NCBI RefSeq assembly: GCF_029931775.1
Contig: NC_079326.1
Location: 4,370,604 to 4,434,603, forward strand
DNA from: Euleptes europaea
Lineage: Eukaryota; Chordata; Lepidosauria; Squamata; Sphaerodactylidae
DNA: 64,000 bases
Reading direction: 5' to 3'
Below the pieces are notes generated by a model. That model was not told the DNA's origin. It ran no database searches and saw only the letters and a program-made list of their open reading frames with translations. Of the stretch, positions 32,701 through 43,054 are shown piece after piece. A program made the position numbers and the translations under genes. Positions within the stretch are counted from its first letter, which is position 1. Each line of letters begins with the position of its first letter.

Positions 32701-33453
32701 GACAGTGCGCTCGGAAGCGCTCATAGGGTAAATCTTACTTTTGGTTAATGTGCAGTCCTTTACCACCTCAATCGCACAGTCTGAGGCTCGGTGGGGGGGC
32801 AAGGCATCACATTCCCTAAGGTCGAAGACATCTTCAAGGTCCCGGTATACAGCAGGTAGGACCGGAGGTTCTGGGACAGTGGAGATTAATGCTGGAACGG
32901 GCGGATATAGCAGAGCAAAGTTCTGCCGATGCTGGTCGCAGGTGGGACTAGCGAAGGAGATAGTGTTTGTTTCCCAATCAATACTGGGACTATGTCCTTT
33001 AATCCAGTTAATTCCCAAGACCACTTCGAATCGGATAGGGGCTATAGTGAAGTCTATTTGTTCCCAGTGGGAACCAATTCCCATCGCTACCCCTATGGTT
33101 CGGTGATCAACTGGACCCCCCTGGAAATCGCTCCCGTCCATTTGGGCAAATTGGACAGGGTTTGGCAAAGCCTCAGATTCGGCTTTGAGAGCAGCAAAAG
33201 TGGCCTCACTTATGAGAGTGCGACAGCAACCGGAGTCAATGAGTGCTTTGACGGGCAATTGGGGGCCACCTTTATGGTGTTGTAGGACTGCGTCCACGTA
33301 GACAGTGGTGTCCACTTCCTTGATTTTAGTGGGAGCATTCGGTTTAGCAGGGGAATCTGCAGAGGTCTGTGGAGACGCTCCATTCACCACAGACCGAAGC
33401 CGTTTTTTGACAAGTCGAGGGGAGATTCTAGGTTTAAGGCTGGAGAATTCCAT
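29716..33453 (-). CDS. pol polyprotein of the young chromovirus
   Basis: One open frame of 1,245 codons. Domains in order: aspartic protease (DSG at about 73-75), reverse transcriptase (about 230-440, YLDD at 388-391), RNase H (about 540-665, starting VQVDASDVAMGG), a Pro/Gln-rich spacer, integrase with an HHCC zinc finger (about 819-859) and DDE core (D889, D949, E985), and a C-terminal chromodomain (about 1180-1230, VSKILDSRVHHGNLQYLVRW). Its start overlaps the end of gag by 70 bases in the -1 frame. In this family pol is made by frameshifting from gag, so the first Met is not necessarily used. Confidence 0.93.
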   Translation of the reverse strand: MEFSSLKPRISPRLVKKRLRSVVNGASPQTSADSPAKPNAPTKIKEVDTTVYVDAVLQHHKGGPQLPVKALIDSGCCRTLISEATFAALKAESEALPNPVQFAQMDGSDFQGGPVDHRTIGVAMGIGSHWEQIDFTIAPIRFEVVLGINWIKGHSPSIDWETNTISFASPTCDQHRQNFALLYPPVPALISTVPEPPVLPAVYRDLEDVFDLRECDALPPHRASDCAIEVVKDCTLTKSKIYPMSASERTVLRDFLDKNLARGFIRPSNAPNSAPAFFVRKKEGDLRLCIDFRKLNAVTQTNAYPIPLISDILGQLQEGRVFSKLDLVEAYYRVRIREGDEHLTAFSSCFGMYEFLVMPFGLKGAPGVFMQLINEILHDLLYRGVVVYLDDILIYSKTMNEHVALVREVLQRLRDHQLFAKLAKCEFHQSKLTFLGYIISHQGLRMDPAKVQAVLDWTPPTNRKQVQQFLGFANFYRGFIPNFAQVALPITDLLKTKGKVSSAALPSAKILWTEQCQTAFLALKRLFTSEPVLRHPDPNQMFIVQVDASDVAMGGALLQQGLDGLLHPCAYFSKKFAHAQLNWPIWEKEASAVHHALTLWRQFLEGSKVPFEVWTDHKNLAALTGSHKLSAKQQRWAEFFAQFRFTLKHVPGKQNVLADALSRLPQYPVKLERPTNSLFTPMQRGTLPVLAVQTRSQHQHAVPNLQAPPAQPAAQPPPQQTGVPALPTPPAARPPAVCAPPHVSTNPITVSKITITDGGPPSKIPISKSFLNVLRDQCLLERSAHTLPPGVLEQGGSWYKDSKLYVPKALRKDVLHLAHGAKTAGHFGFLKTLHLLRRQFWWGGMRSDIDSFIRSCPVCAAAKRSQGKPPGLLKPLETPSKPWEVIAMDFMTDLPLSGGKTVLWVVTDLFSKQIHLIPCAGIPSAQKLARLFVTHIFRLHSFPRKIICDRGSGFVSKFWKAFLKLVGVEQGLSSAYHPQTDGQTERVNAVLECYLRCYVNYHQDDWVELLPLAEYAYNNAMHQSTGFSPFYAVYGQDFSPIAPADDVEGEGNPDIASWAHALRTTWPWLVSNLDRAKRKYKAQADKHRSPGGDLQVGALVYLSTKNLRSTRPCHKLSAKFIGPFPITRVINPVTVELALPKSLRRVHPVFHISLLKPHVASPQWHPDPPPAQPIMVGGEEHFEVSKILDSRVHHGNLQYLVRWKHFPPAYDEWVRARDVSAPDLVNAFHIAYPDKPAPLRTGRGP

Positions 33454-35530
33454 GGGTCTCCTTCATCCGAGGATGGAGAGTTGTCCCCCAATGGGGCACT
33501 TGTAATCCGAGACCCGGCAGGGTCATCAGTAGTAGGCAGGGAGGTCGGGTCTCCAACGTGAAGTGCAGAGGGTGTGGGTCTTCCCGGCGCTGCGCTGCGG
33601 GTGGCCGCGGTGCCTCTGCGTGGTGGACGACCTCTGGCTCGGGTTGTCGTGCTGGGGCGAGATGCTTCCGGGCGGTACGGGCAGACAGCTGCAAAGTGAC
33701 CCATTCCTCCGCAAATAAGACAGGCCCCCCTCTGAAACCGGTCTTCCCGTTCCTGGGGCGGGCGTGCGGGATTCCGTGGAGTGGGCAGTGGCGCCTTGGG
33801 CTGAGGCTTTTGGGTGCCTTTTTCCCTGTGCTTTTGGCGGACATGGGAAACATAGCGTCGGCGGCTTTCCACTTCCTCGGCTAACAGGATCCATCCCTCA
33901 AGAGTATCAGGATCCCCTCGCATGTATGACCAGTTCAGAATATCAGGGTGTAGGGATTCCCTGAAATGATGAATTAAGGTGGCCTCGGGCCATCCCACAA
34001 TTTTACTCGCCAGTCTCTGAAATTCGTCGGCAAACTCTCGAACCGGAGTGGAGCCTTGCCTGAGTTGTAACAGTTCTGATTTGGCTCGTTCCCCCAGGAA
34101 GGGGTCTTCAAACCTCCTCCGCAAAGCAGTCATAAAGTTGTTGAGGGTACGGATAGAGCGGGAACGGGTGTCGAACTGGAGGACCATCCATTCCGCTGCT
34201 TTACCCGTTAGAAGGGAAGCCACATAGCGCACCCTGCTATCCTCCGTGGGGAACAATTGCCCCTGTTCCCGCATATAGCTGTCCACTTGATGCAAAAAAC
34301 AAGGTAGAGTCTCGAGGGACCCATCGTAAGTAGTTCTCAATTTGAGTTGCATCCAAGGTCCGGGTACAGGCTGAACTGGTTGAACAGGCGGACCGGGCGG
34401 CGGTACAACGGGAGCTCCGGGAGGCGGAGGCAGCACAGGCACGTTAGCGGGTGGCTGACCGGGGACTCCTGGACCCGGGGGTGGGACGGGCTGTACCTGA
34501 GCCAAGAGAGCTTGTTGTAACTGTCAATTGTCCTGAAGCATTCGCTCCATTAGTTCTTGGAGCTGATCGACACGGTCGGAGAGTTCCCGATTCTGGGCAC
34601 GTAAGAGGTAAACGTCCTCACCTGGAGCGCCAGTGCGCTGAGGTTTACTTGTCCGAAAACTCGTGGCCCATTGAGAGGTGTCTTCATAAAGGTTCTCTTC
34701 CTCAGACTCCTCTGGGTCCTGACGGCGGTCAGCAAGACGGCGTGCGCGTTGGGTTGCGCGCGATGGAGCAAAAATCGGGGAAAAAGAGAGACCTAACGGG
34801 CCCCCTGTTCTGTCTTTAGGACGGGTGTCCATTGGTGCCCGCTCTTTAACTTTGGCAGCGTGAGCCTCGGCCTCCGCCTTAGCTGCTGCAGCTTTCCTAT
34901 CCGCAAGAACCTTGGCGTCCTCAAGTTTCTGGGCTATAACTGCCGTAACACGCGGTAACAGCTCCGTTTCCAGGAGTGCCAGTATGGGATCGGGTTCCCC
35001 GCCCAGTAGAGGCTGTAGCCGAACTGCAATTGCGGGCGCGTCGGCCTCAAATGTTGAGGTCAAAAGTTGAGCCAGGGTGGACACCGGGGTGTCCTTTGTA
35101 CAATCCACAAGGAGGAGAGCTGTGTGAACGGCGAGCCGTTTGGCTTCAGCCTGACAATCGGCTGCATTAGGTACCAGGGAAAAACCTTCCGGTGCAGCTC
35201 CTGCCATCGTGGCTCTTTCCCGGGTAACAGCGCTCGACAGAGTTCTAGGTGGGAGAGACTCCCGAGAGATAAGATTGTCCAAAAGTCCGGTCAGTATTTG
35301 TAAATCCTCGGCTGCCAACCGGGCATCGTCCAGTAATTGATCAAAATCCTGCAGGTCTAAACGAGTATTAGTACCTTCCGGGGCTAGCATCCAGAGAGCC
35401 CCTTTTAGAAATTGCCACTGTGTCTGCACTAGTCCCCGCAAGCGGCAGACCTCTAGGGTAGTCCGAAAAAGTTCAGCGATTATGTCTTGTGACAGAGTAG
35501 GATCGTCAGAGAAGGGCTCCAGGGTAGTAG
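33384..35530 (-). CDS. gag region of the young chromovirus
   Basis: The N-terminal part is Ala/Gln-rich and helical, with a predicted coiled coil near its end (RVDQLQELMERMLQ). Next is a Pro-rich linker, then the Ty3/gypsy capsid domain (LETLPCFLHQVDSYMREQGQ..FPTEDSRVRYVASLLTGKAAEW) and a nucleocapsid zinc knuckle CLICGGMGHFAAVC. The upstream limit is approximate. The domain order matches the second and third chromoviruses in this window. About one break is present. Confidence 0.85.
33402..33408 (-). promoter_or_regulatory. Slippery heptamer A AAA AAC at gag/pol overlap
   Basis: On the sense (minus) strand the gag frame reads TCA AAA AAC, giving the canonical X XXY YYZ heptamer in the correct phase, and the pol frame lies at -1 relative to gag. 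Frameshifting at a slippery site is known for sushi-type elements and their domesticated relative PEG10. The same heptamer in the same phase is kept in the second chromovirus (53458-53464). Confidence 0.8.
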
Positions 35531-35617
35531 ATCACCTGGAGAGCTCCACAGCTCCCATCCAAGTGGCAGGCGAACCCTCCTGGGCTCCAGCCCGGCTAGT
35601 AGAATGGTGAAGTTGAG

Positions 35618-35628
35618 ATAGCTGTCAT
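35618..35628 (-). other. Primer-binding site of self-priming type
   Basis: Two bases inside the 5' LTR, the sense strand reads ATGACAGCTAT, which is not a tRNA 3'-end complement. It is the exact reverse complement of ATAGCTGTCAT in the LTR (35734-35744, sense strand), which starts 29 bases after the LTR TATA box (TATATTA). This is the arrangement of Tf1 self-priming. Confidence 0.8.
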
Positions 35629-35630
35629 AA

Positions 35631-35918
35631 TGTCAGCCCTTGGCCCACAGAACCAGAAATCACCACAAAGCCATATAGAGTCCAAGCAAATGGCTTTTAC
35701 TGGTCAATTAGGCATACAGTGCAAACGAATAAAATGACAGCTATGAGAGACTCACTAGCTGGGAGATAATATAAAGCAGAAAAGGCGGGAGATTACAAGC
35801 ATAGGCTGAATACAGTTTCCCAGGAGCTGAGTTCCCAGGCCTAGGTATGCGACCTTGAGGGCCAGACAGTACAGCGCAGAGACAGAGGCAATAACGAAAC
35901 CGAGATAGCAGCCTGACA
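35631..35918 (-). repeat. 5' LTR of the young chromovirus
   Basis: 288 bp, TGTCAG...CTGACA. The sense strand carries TTTATATTA (35767-35775) as TATA box. The predicted transcript start at 35744 coincides with the 11-nt segment complementary to the primer-binding site. Confidence 0.93.
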
Positions 35919-36384
35919 GTTCTACGGCTACAATGGGAATCCCTCCTCCAGAAGTTCTCCACATATATTTTAATCTCCCCAAACCAAAGATGTGCTGTCA
36001 CCTTAGCAAGACTAAACGCATTCCCCAGACAGGTTTTAAAAAGCCGCTTTAAAAAAATTCCCTTTAGCAACTGCCTGTGTGGTTGCTGAACCAGCAAAAT
36101 AGAAACCTTAGGGCACTTCTATCTTGCAAAAATTGGAACAAGGAGAGAACTACATGGATCACACCTATCTTAACAAAGTACAATCTTCCCTCTGAACCTT
36201 GGATCATTCCCTTTCTCCTATCAGATTTAGAGGTGGATATCAAGAAAATCCATCAGGTTGCCAAATATTTAACCCAGGTAATGGTTTTAAAACTATCCCG
36301 ATAAATGACCCTGGCATTTGGCCTAAGAGATTTTGTTGAATATGTATAACTTTATTATAAGCTTTATATACTCCATGTATTTTA

Positions 36385-38066
36385 TAGGGCTGTTGATTCG
36401 GTTCGGCCCAAACTGAAAATCAGCCGAATTTCCCTTGATTCGGCCGTTTTTAGTTCGGGACGAACCGAACTCAAAACTGGCGGGCAACCGGGGAGCCGAA
36501 TTCAGCGAGTTTGGGAGTTCACGAATAAATCCGGCAAATTCGGGGCGTCAGTAAGCAGCATAACCGTCAGTAAGCAGCATTCTCCTCCCCCGGCCAATCG
36601 GTGGCCAAGCTGGGTCTCCTTCTGGCCAATCAGTCAGGATTGAATACTGGAGGAATCAGCTGATGTGCGGCCCGGCCGGGGAGAGAGAGAGAGAGAGAGA
36701 GAAATCCTCCTGTGTGTGTGTGTGTGGGGGGGGTGCTTGTGCACATTCGCTCCTTTCCGTCACCGCAGGGGGTGCATTTTTGAGGGTACAGACCCCAAAC
36801 TTTCAGCGGAGATTCAGACAAGCCTTCTTAAGAGACCACCCAAGTTTTGTAAACATTGGGTCAGGGGGTCCAGAGATATGGGCTCCCCCTTTTTTCTTTC
36901 CATGGCTGCAGGGGGAGCATTTTTGGTGGTACAGACCCCAAACCTTCAACGGAGCTTCAGATGAGCCTTCTTAAGAGACCCCCCAAGTTTTGTAAACATT
37001 GGGTCAGGGGCCCCCGAGATATGGGCTTTCCCCTTTTCCCTATTGGGATGAATGGATCACCCTCGAGAGATGCATACATGTGGATCTCATATCGGATACA
37101 AATGGAATCATATTGGATTACCCAGCCTCCCAGCCCCTCCTGATGAAACAAGACAGCCACAGTAAGACCCCTTTGGGGGCTTTAATCTATACTTTTTCCT
37201 TTCTGTGTGTGTGGGGGGGGGAAGCAGAGTCTGTGTGTGTGTGGGGAGGGAGCGGTTTCTTTGGGTGGGGGGGGAGCCAAAGGGGGCTTTTGCTGGTTCT
37301 GCCTGGGGTGTGTGTTCCCCCTCCAGTCTCTCTCTCCCTGGTTTGAGGGGGGGGCTTCAGTTTTGTGTCTTCAGGTTTTCCCTCATTCATAAGATCAGTT
37401 AGGTTATTTTGATGCTTGCTCAAAACTGGTTTTCAAATGGTGACTTAAAGAATGCATCTGCCTGGTCCCAAGTCCAATGCAAAAGGAGAAATTCCACCCC
37501 TTCCTGCTCATTATGCATAGCTAGCTGCCTCTGTCCCTTTCCATGGTTTGCAAACTCCCAGGTGTCAGGTGTTGCTTTGCACTGTTGCAAAGGTGTTGCA
37601 TTGCGTGCTTGTGTTGCTTTGCAGTTGTATTGCTTTGCAAATTTTTTCACACCTGCCCCGCCCTTGCTCTCAGCTGTTTGTCGGGGCTGGGAGCTTTGTG
37701 CATGGGCGGCAAGCTCTGCTCGGAGATACACATTAAGGGTGGGGGGACCCCTTTCGGGGCCCATATCTCAGCCCCCCCTGACCCAATCTTTACAAAACTT
37801 GGGGGGTCTTTCAAGAAGCGTCCTTTGAAGCTCCTCTGAAAGTTTGGGACCTTTACCCCCAAAAATGCCCCCCCCGAGCCGTGGAAAGGCGCGGTTGTGT
37901 TTTTAATGGCTTTATTCGGCCAAATTTTTTTTCCGAACTTTGAATTCCCGCCGAATTGCACGGATCCGAAGCGGGGGAGTTCGGACTTCAGCATATCCCG
38001 AATCTAAACGGGCCGAATTCAGCCGAATCCGAACTATACCGAATTTTTTAAAATTCAACAGCCCTA
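36385..38066. mobile_element. hAT-like non-autonomous element, TIR TAGGGCTGTTGA, perfect 8-bp TSD
   Basis: The first 12 bases TAGGGCTGTTGA are inverted exactly at the end. GTATTTTA flanks it at 36377-36384 and 38067-38074. Subterminal regions are rich in TTCGG/CCGAA-type words. The interior holds a ~115-base module in tandem (about 36775-36890 and 36905-37025, each with ACAGACCCCAAAC and CCAAGTTTTGTAAACATTGG), and an inverted version at about 37755-37865. GA and TG microsatellites lie at 36681-36725 and 37205-37245. Short open frames have no transposase resemblance. A partial relative in reverse orientation is at about 43624-44400. Confidence 0.85.
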
Positions 38067-38145
38067 GTATTTTATACATTTTAGGCATCTATGTGTTATA
38101 TGTATATGCTTATGACTTTGTTAATGAGCAATAAACTGCTACATA

Positions 38146-38766
38146 GTAAGATTGTAATTGTACATCATGTGAGGGAGTATTCCTGACAGCATCCACCATT
38201 TGCAGCCTCAAGTGACAGCACCAGTCTGCGATCTCAGAGTCCCATCCTCCCATTCCTCAGGGTTACAGAATGCTTAGAACAGGCCCTACCTCAGAGAGGC
38301 ATGTTGAGGTGCAGGACAGAAAGTCACCAGCATCCAGGAGAGATCTGGAGTTCTTATGGAATTACAATTTAACTCCAGACTACAGAGATCAATTCACTCA
38401 GAGGAAATGGCAGTTTCAGAGGGCAGATGCTGTAGCATCACATCTCTGCCAAAGCTTACTCACTTTCCCAGACTCCTCCTCCCGGCACCTCCCCCAAATC
38501 CCCAGGAATTTCCCAAGCTGAAGTTGGCATCACTAGCAGGACACCACATTTCACAGCACACCTGAACAGGTGAGGACGTATTTCTTTTGCAAGAAAGGGC
38601 AACCTGTACATGCTTTGAGGCATTCAGCCCCTTAGCTGCTATAAATTTTATAAACAAAAGGTAGCAGGACTTTGCTTGGTTCAGACTGGGGAGGTCAAGA
38701 CTCCCACTACAGCAGAAGACAAAGAAAAATAGTGGGGGAAACCATAGAGTTTTGGTGGAATACTAG
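38146..38766. other. Intronic sequence, nothing recognised
   Basis: No gene or firm repeat identified between the LINE 3' end and the truncated BovB. Confidence 0.3.
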
Positions 38767-41052
38767 ATTGCGTATATTTGCAATATGATCTCTAGTGCCT
38801 CTTCCTTTTCTGAAACCAGCTTGAACATCAGGCATTTCCTGTTCCATATACTGTAACAGCCTTTGCTGTAAGATTTTGAGCATCGCTTTACTTGCATGAG
38901 AAATTAATGCGATGGTCCGATAGTTGCTGCAATGTTTGATGTCTCCTTTCTTGGGACTTGGAATGTAAATGGATTGTTTCCAGTCTGTGGGCCAATGTTT
39001 TGTTTTCCATATCTGTTGGCATATTCTTGTCAAGGTTTTGATGGACTCCGTTTTTGTGGCTTGGAATAGCTCTATTTGATATCCCATCTGCTCCTGGTGA
39101 TTTGTTTCTCCCGATTGCTCTCAATGCAGCTTTCACTTCACTTTCTAAAACTGTAGGTTCTTCTTCAAAAGATTCTTCTTGGAAGGAATCTTTTATCCTT
39201 TCATCTCTTCTGTATAGTTCTTCAGTGTATTGTTCCCACCTTTTCTTTATTTTGTCCTGTTCAGTTAATGTATTTCCATGCTGATCTTTCAGCATGCCTA
39301 ACCGTGCTTTAAATTTCCCTTTGATTTCTTGGATCTTGTGGAACAGATCTCTTGTTCTTCCTTTTTTGTTGTTCTCTTCTATTTCTTTACACTGGTTATT
39401 ATAATAGGTCTCTTTGTCTCTACGTGCGAGTCTCTGGAAAGTTGCACTTAGACTTTTGATTCTATTTCTGTCACCTTCTACTTTTGCTTCTCTTCTATCT
39501 CTGGCAATTTTAAGAGTTTCCTCAGACATCCATTGAGGTTTTTCTTTTCTTTTGGCTACAGGAATAGTCTTTGCACATTCTTCCTTGATAATATCTCTAG
39601 TTTCCACCCATAGTTCTTCAGGTTTACATTCACTTGAACTCATTAATGCAAATCTGTTCCTTACATGGTCTTTAAACTCTTCCGGAATATTGCTTGGATT
39701 GTATTTTGGTGCTATGAATGTTTTGGTGTTTTTCTTAAGCTTTATCTTGATTTTTGATATTAACAATTCATGATCTGTACCGCAGTCGGCTCCTGATCTT
39801 GTTTTGGCCGAGAGAATAGAGCTTCTCCATCTTCTGCTTCCAATTATATAATTTATTTGATTTCTATACTGGCCGTCTGGTGATGTCAATGTATACAATC
39901 GTCTATTTGGTTGCCTGAAACATGTGTTTGCAATGAACAGATTGTTGTCTTTACAGAATTCTACGAGGCGTTCTCCTGCTTCATTCTGTGCTCCTAGCCT
40001 AAATCTGCCAACAACATTTGATTCTGCTTTGTTTCCTATTTTTGCGTTCCAATCACCTATGATTATCAGCATATCTTGTTTAGGTGTGTGATCAATTTCT
40101 TCCTGAACACTGGCATAAAAACTTTCAATTTCTTCCTCATCTGCATCTGTAGTTGGGGCATAAACTTGATGTTGATAGGCTTTCCCTGAAGTTTGATTGA
40201 TATTATTCAGTCAGACTTTGCATTATAGCTCCTGACTGCCTTTGCTACATCTTGCCTCACTAGTAAAGCAACTCCGTTTCTTCTCTTTTTGTCATTACCT
40301 GAATAAAACACTTTGTAATTTTCTGATTGAAAATGTCCTAATCCAGTCCACTTTAATTCACTTACTCCCAGGACTGAAATGTCCATACGTTCCATTTCTT
40401 GTTTAACAATTTCAAGCTTACCCTGATTCATGCTTCTCACATTCCATGTTCCTATTATATGTGTCGAACAGCTTCAGACTTTCCTTTTGCATCTATTCAT
40501 GTCAACCACTGAACGTCCTTTCGGCTTTAGTCCAATCACATCATTAAGAACAGTGCTACTCGTACTTGTCCTCTGCTCTACCCCAGTAGCACATTGAGTG
40601 CCATCTGACCTGGGGGTCCCATCTTCCAGCACTATATCTTTTTTCATTTTGGATTGTCTCATCATAGGGTTTTCAAGGTAAAAGTTGGTCAGAAGTGGTT
40701 TACCACTTGCCTTCTTGTGCGCAGTACTAACCAGTTTTAACCGTAGTGGCACTGCCTTTGTCTACGACAGATCCTCCGCCAGTGTCACCTTCCACTACTG
40801 CTGCTGCCCAGTAGCTAACCTTCAGGGATTCCTCTGCCCCCATCCCCATTGGAACTGCCTGTTCTCTTCTGCAGATGTGGCCATTGATCCCTTAAGGGGG
40901 TGGATGCATCTTCGTCTGGTGTCTCAGCTGTGACCATCTGTCTTGAGTGACTCTGCTAGGAGTTTAGTCTCTTGATAGAGTCTAGACCCCTTACGGTATT
41001 GTCTCAGCTCTCAGCTTCCCTGACACACACAAACCCCCTCACCACGTTAAGG
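38767..41052 (-). mobile_element. BovB (RTE) LINE, 5' part kept, 3' part missing
   Basis: The 5' end at about 41052 reads CACCTTAACGTGGTGAGGGG on the minus strand, typical for BovB, followed by about 600 bases of 5' UTR. Then comes ORF2: MRSMNQGKLEIVKQEMERMD (endonuclease start), GDWNAKIG, RNQINYIIGSRRWRSS, DCGTDHELLISKIK (APE-type endonuclease), then KKRWEQYTEELY and the reverse transcriptase start up to VQAGFRKGRGTRDHIANIR. Homology stops abruptly there; the catalytic RT core, C-terminus and 3' UTR are absent. The frame is lost at least twice (near 40.2 and 39.1 kb). Truncation at the 3' side is unusual for a LINE and implies a later deletion or rearrangement. Confidence 0.9.
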
Positions 41053-43054
41053 TGTGCATCCAGAAGGGGGAACATCATGTTTAGACTTCCAGAGAACCAT
41101 GTGCTTTAGAGTTAATATTAATAATGAAGTCTTTAGACTGGAAGAAAAGGCTAACAAATCCAATCTTTTTGTCTCCAGCTGCAAGAGAGGGCTGTCCACA
41201 GAGCAGCCTCCCCACAATAAAGTTGCGTAATCCAGAACACATTGCACTATAAAAAATTTGCAAATGGACCACATCAGGGTCTTGTTAACAAAACAACAAT
41301 TCCCAACTGCTCCAAAAATTATGATATAATTGTTTTTAGGATGTACCTTTGATTGTGAGAAGGCACTGCCAATCTAAAGGAATGCTATCCGTAGCAATGC
41401 TAGAGGCAACATCAGTGGATGGCCTCCACCTCTACGCCTTGTTGTCTCTCCAGGAACTGGCCACTGTGTGAGACAGGGTGTAAGACAGGATGTATCTGTA
41501 AGAAAATCCACAGCCCTTAGAGGCATTGTTGTAATATGAAGCCTACTAGGCTACACAAATGAAAACGCTATAAGAATTCCAGGCTGAAGAAGTCCCCTAG
41601 CTGTGGGTGAAAACGATTTAAAATTATCTGGAAAATGTTCCTTTTTGAATATACATTCTGACTGTGAAGATTTCGGCATGAAGCCACGTTTTTTCAATGC
41701 AAGCCTCAAGGCACCAAGAAGAAATAGCTCGTTGAGGCACTATCCATTTATGAACTTCGATTTTTATTCTATAAACCTTACTAAGCGTTTGAGAACTTTG
41801 TTCCAATTTTGTAAACACATTTTGTTCTAGAAACAATTTGATATATGTAAATGTTGTCTTATATGTTATGTGTAACTGTATGTTTGGTTAACACTTAGTC
41901 ATTAAGTTGTAATTGTACATAGTGATTTGTAGAATATAGAGTAATTTTTTGAATAGAGTTGGGTCCTTGCTGTTCATTTTGTCAGCTATATAGCTTACAG
42001 CAAAGGTGTTCTTTCCTACCACTACCTGGAGGTTGACAACCCTATTTTGCCTGTATTCGTTTTGTCCTTTGCCTATCCTGAAAAACCAGCCTTAAACAAG
42101 ACTCTTATCTCATGACCAGATTTCTGGAAGGCTCAGTTCAAGACGGGCTCTTCAGGTTCAGATAAGGCCTCAGCTAGACCCAACTGATTCCAAGGCCTGA
42201 CAGCTTAAATTGGGTAGGTGAAGAGGGACAAGGCCTCCAGCCAAACAGCCAGACATATTGATATGATCAAGTTTGTACCATGGTCTTTAACCCAGATGGA
42301 GTTGTCAATAATATGCAAGTTCCTTATTACAGGCAACTGTGCAACCATATTTTGAAGACCCTCCACTGATCTCTAGCTCATCATAACAGAAACAGAGCCT
42401 TTGACACATTTTACAATAACCCTTTTGTCACATAAGGCAGACCCCAGTCACCAGAATTATACTAGAGAGGGTCAGCCCCTCAGTTACTCTTTTGCGGGGG
42501 GGGGGTGTCTCAGTACTCAAACATAGGAAAGGGAATATGATTCTACAATTCTATGCATATGTTGAGGGAAGCAAGTGTTTCCTCGTTATCCATTCATTTC
42601 AAGTCACCTCCATTTTTCTTGTTCTTTTTTTCTTTCCTTCTCATTTCCCCAACCTTCCTGTCTCTTTATTCTTTCTTTTATTTTCCCTTCCTGCTAGCCT
42701 GTCTGCTTCTCTGTTCATTCTCATTTTCACTTCCTTCTTTCTTTCAGTTTCAATAAAAAGTGTGGAGGGAGGCAGACACTGCCAGCGGATTGCTTGTGCT
42801 ATGGGGGTGGGTGGGGAGAGAGAACTTAGAATAAACTATGTCTGGGGCAATGGGTGGCATGCCTAGGAAGTGGATAAAACTTGGCAGAGTTGTATAGCAA
42901 CTTTACCTCCTGACATGTTTCCTTGGTAAAAAGAGACCCTTTTGTGTGTTCTGAGAACTTCTAATTGCATGCATATTTTTTCAGATGCAGGGGAATTTGC
43001 TTTCAAGTAACTGTGCACAGGGTAGCAGCTGTCTTGCTACTCCAGAATTCCTTT
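41053..43054. other. Intronic sequence, little recognised
   Basis: No gene. The part near 42015-42045 (CTACCTGGAGGTTGACAACCCTA) is an end fragment of the TAGGGTTGCC MITE. T/C-rich stretch at about 42620-42745. The remainder, including AT-rich 41590-41960, was not assigned. Confidence 0.35.

Larger units (their letters stand above)
29417..35918 (-). mobile_element. Sushi-like chromovirus (Ty3/gypsy), nearly whole and young
   Basis: 6.5 kb element on the minus strand: 5' LTR at 35631-35918, gag, pol with C-terminal chromodomain, 3' LTR at 29417-29704. LTRs start TGTCAG and end CTGACA, and the perfect 5-bp duplication GTTCT lies at 29412-29416 and 35919-35923. The two 288-bp LTRs differ at about one position, so the insertion is very recent. 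It looks whole apart from about one break, in gag. The chromodomain and the gag/pol overlap place it with vertebrate sushi-type V-clade chromoviruses, the group from which mammalian PEG10/RTL genes derive. It lies antisense in IGFBP2 intron 1 and inside a LINE. Confidence 0.93.
29250..38145 (+). mobile_element. LINE 3' region interrupted by a chromovirus and by a hAT-like element
   Basis: Three separated stretches (about 29250-29416, 35924-36384 and 38075-38145) belong to one LINE on the plus strand. The coding frame continues straight across the chromovirus site (..AEHVESVL then RLQWESLLQKF..), followed by a Cys/His cluster (NCLCGC..LGHFYLAK) and VAKYLTQVMVLKLSR with a stop, then an AT-rich 3' UTR. 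That UTR is split by the element at 36385-38066. Its C-terminal layout resembles the LINE piece at 1273-1969. In-frame stops are present, so it was already dead. The clade is not identified. Confidence 0.6.

Noticed and set aside
30000-33500. Plus-strand open frames of 80-180 codons opposite pol
   Set aside because: They are antisense shadows of the long pol frame.
38707-38766. Continuation of BovB reverse transcriptase beyond 38767
   Set aside because: The open frame continues but the text NLVFHQNSMVSPTIF no longer matches BovB, so it is flanking sequence read by chance.
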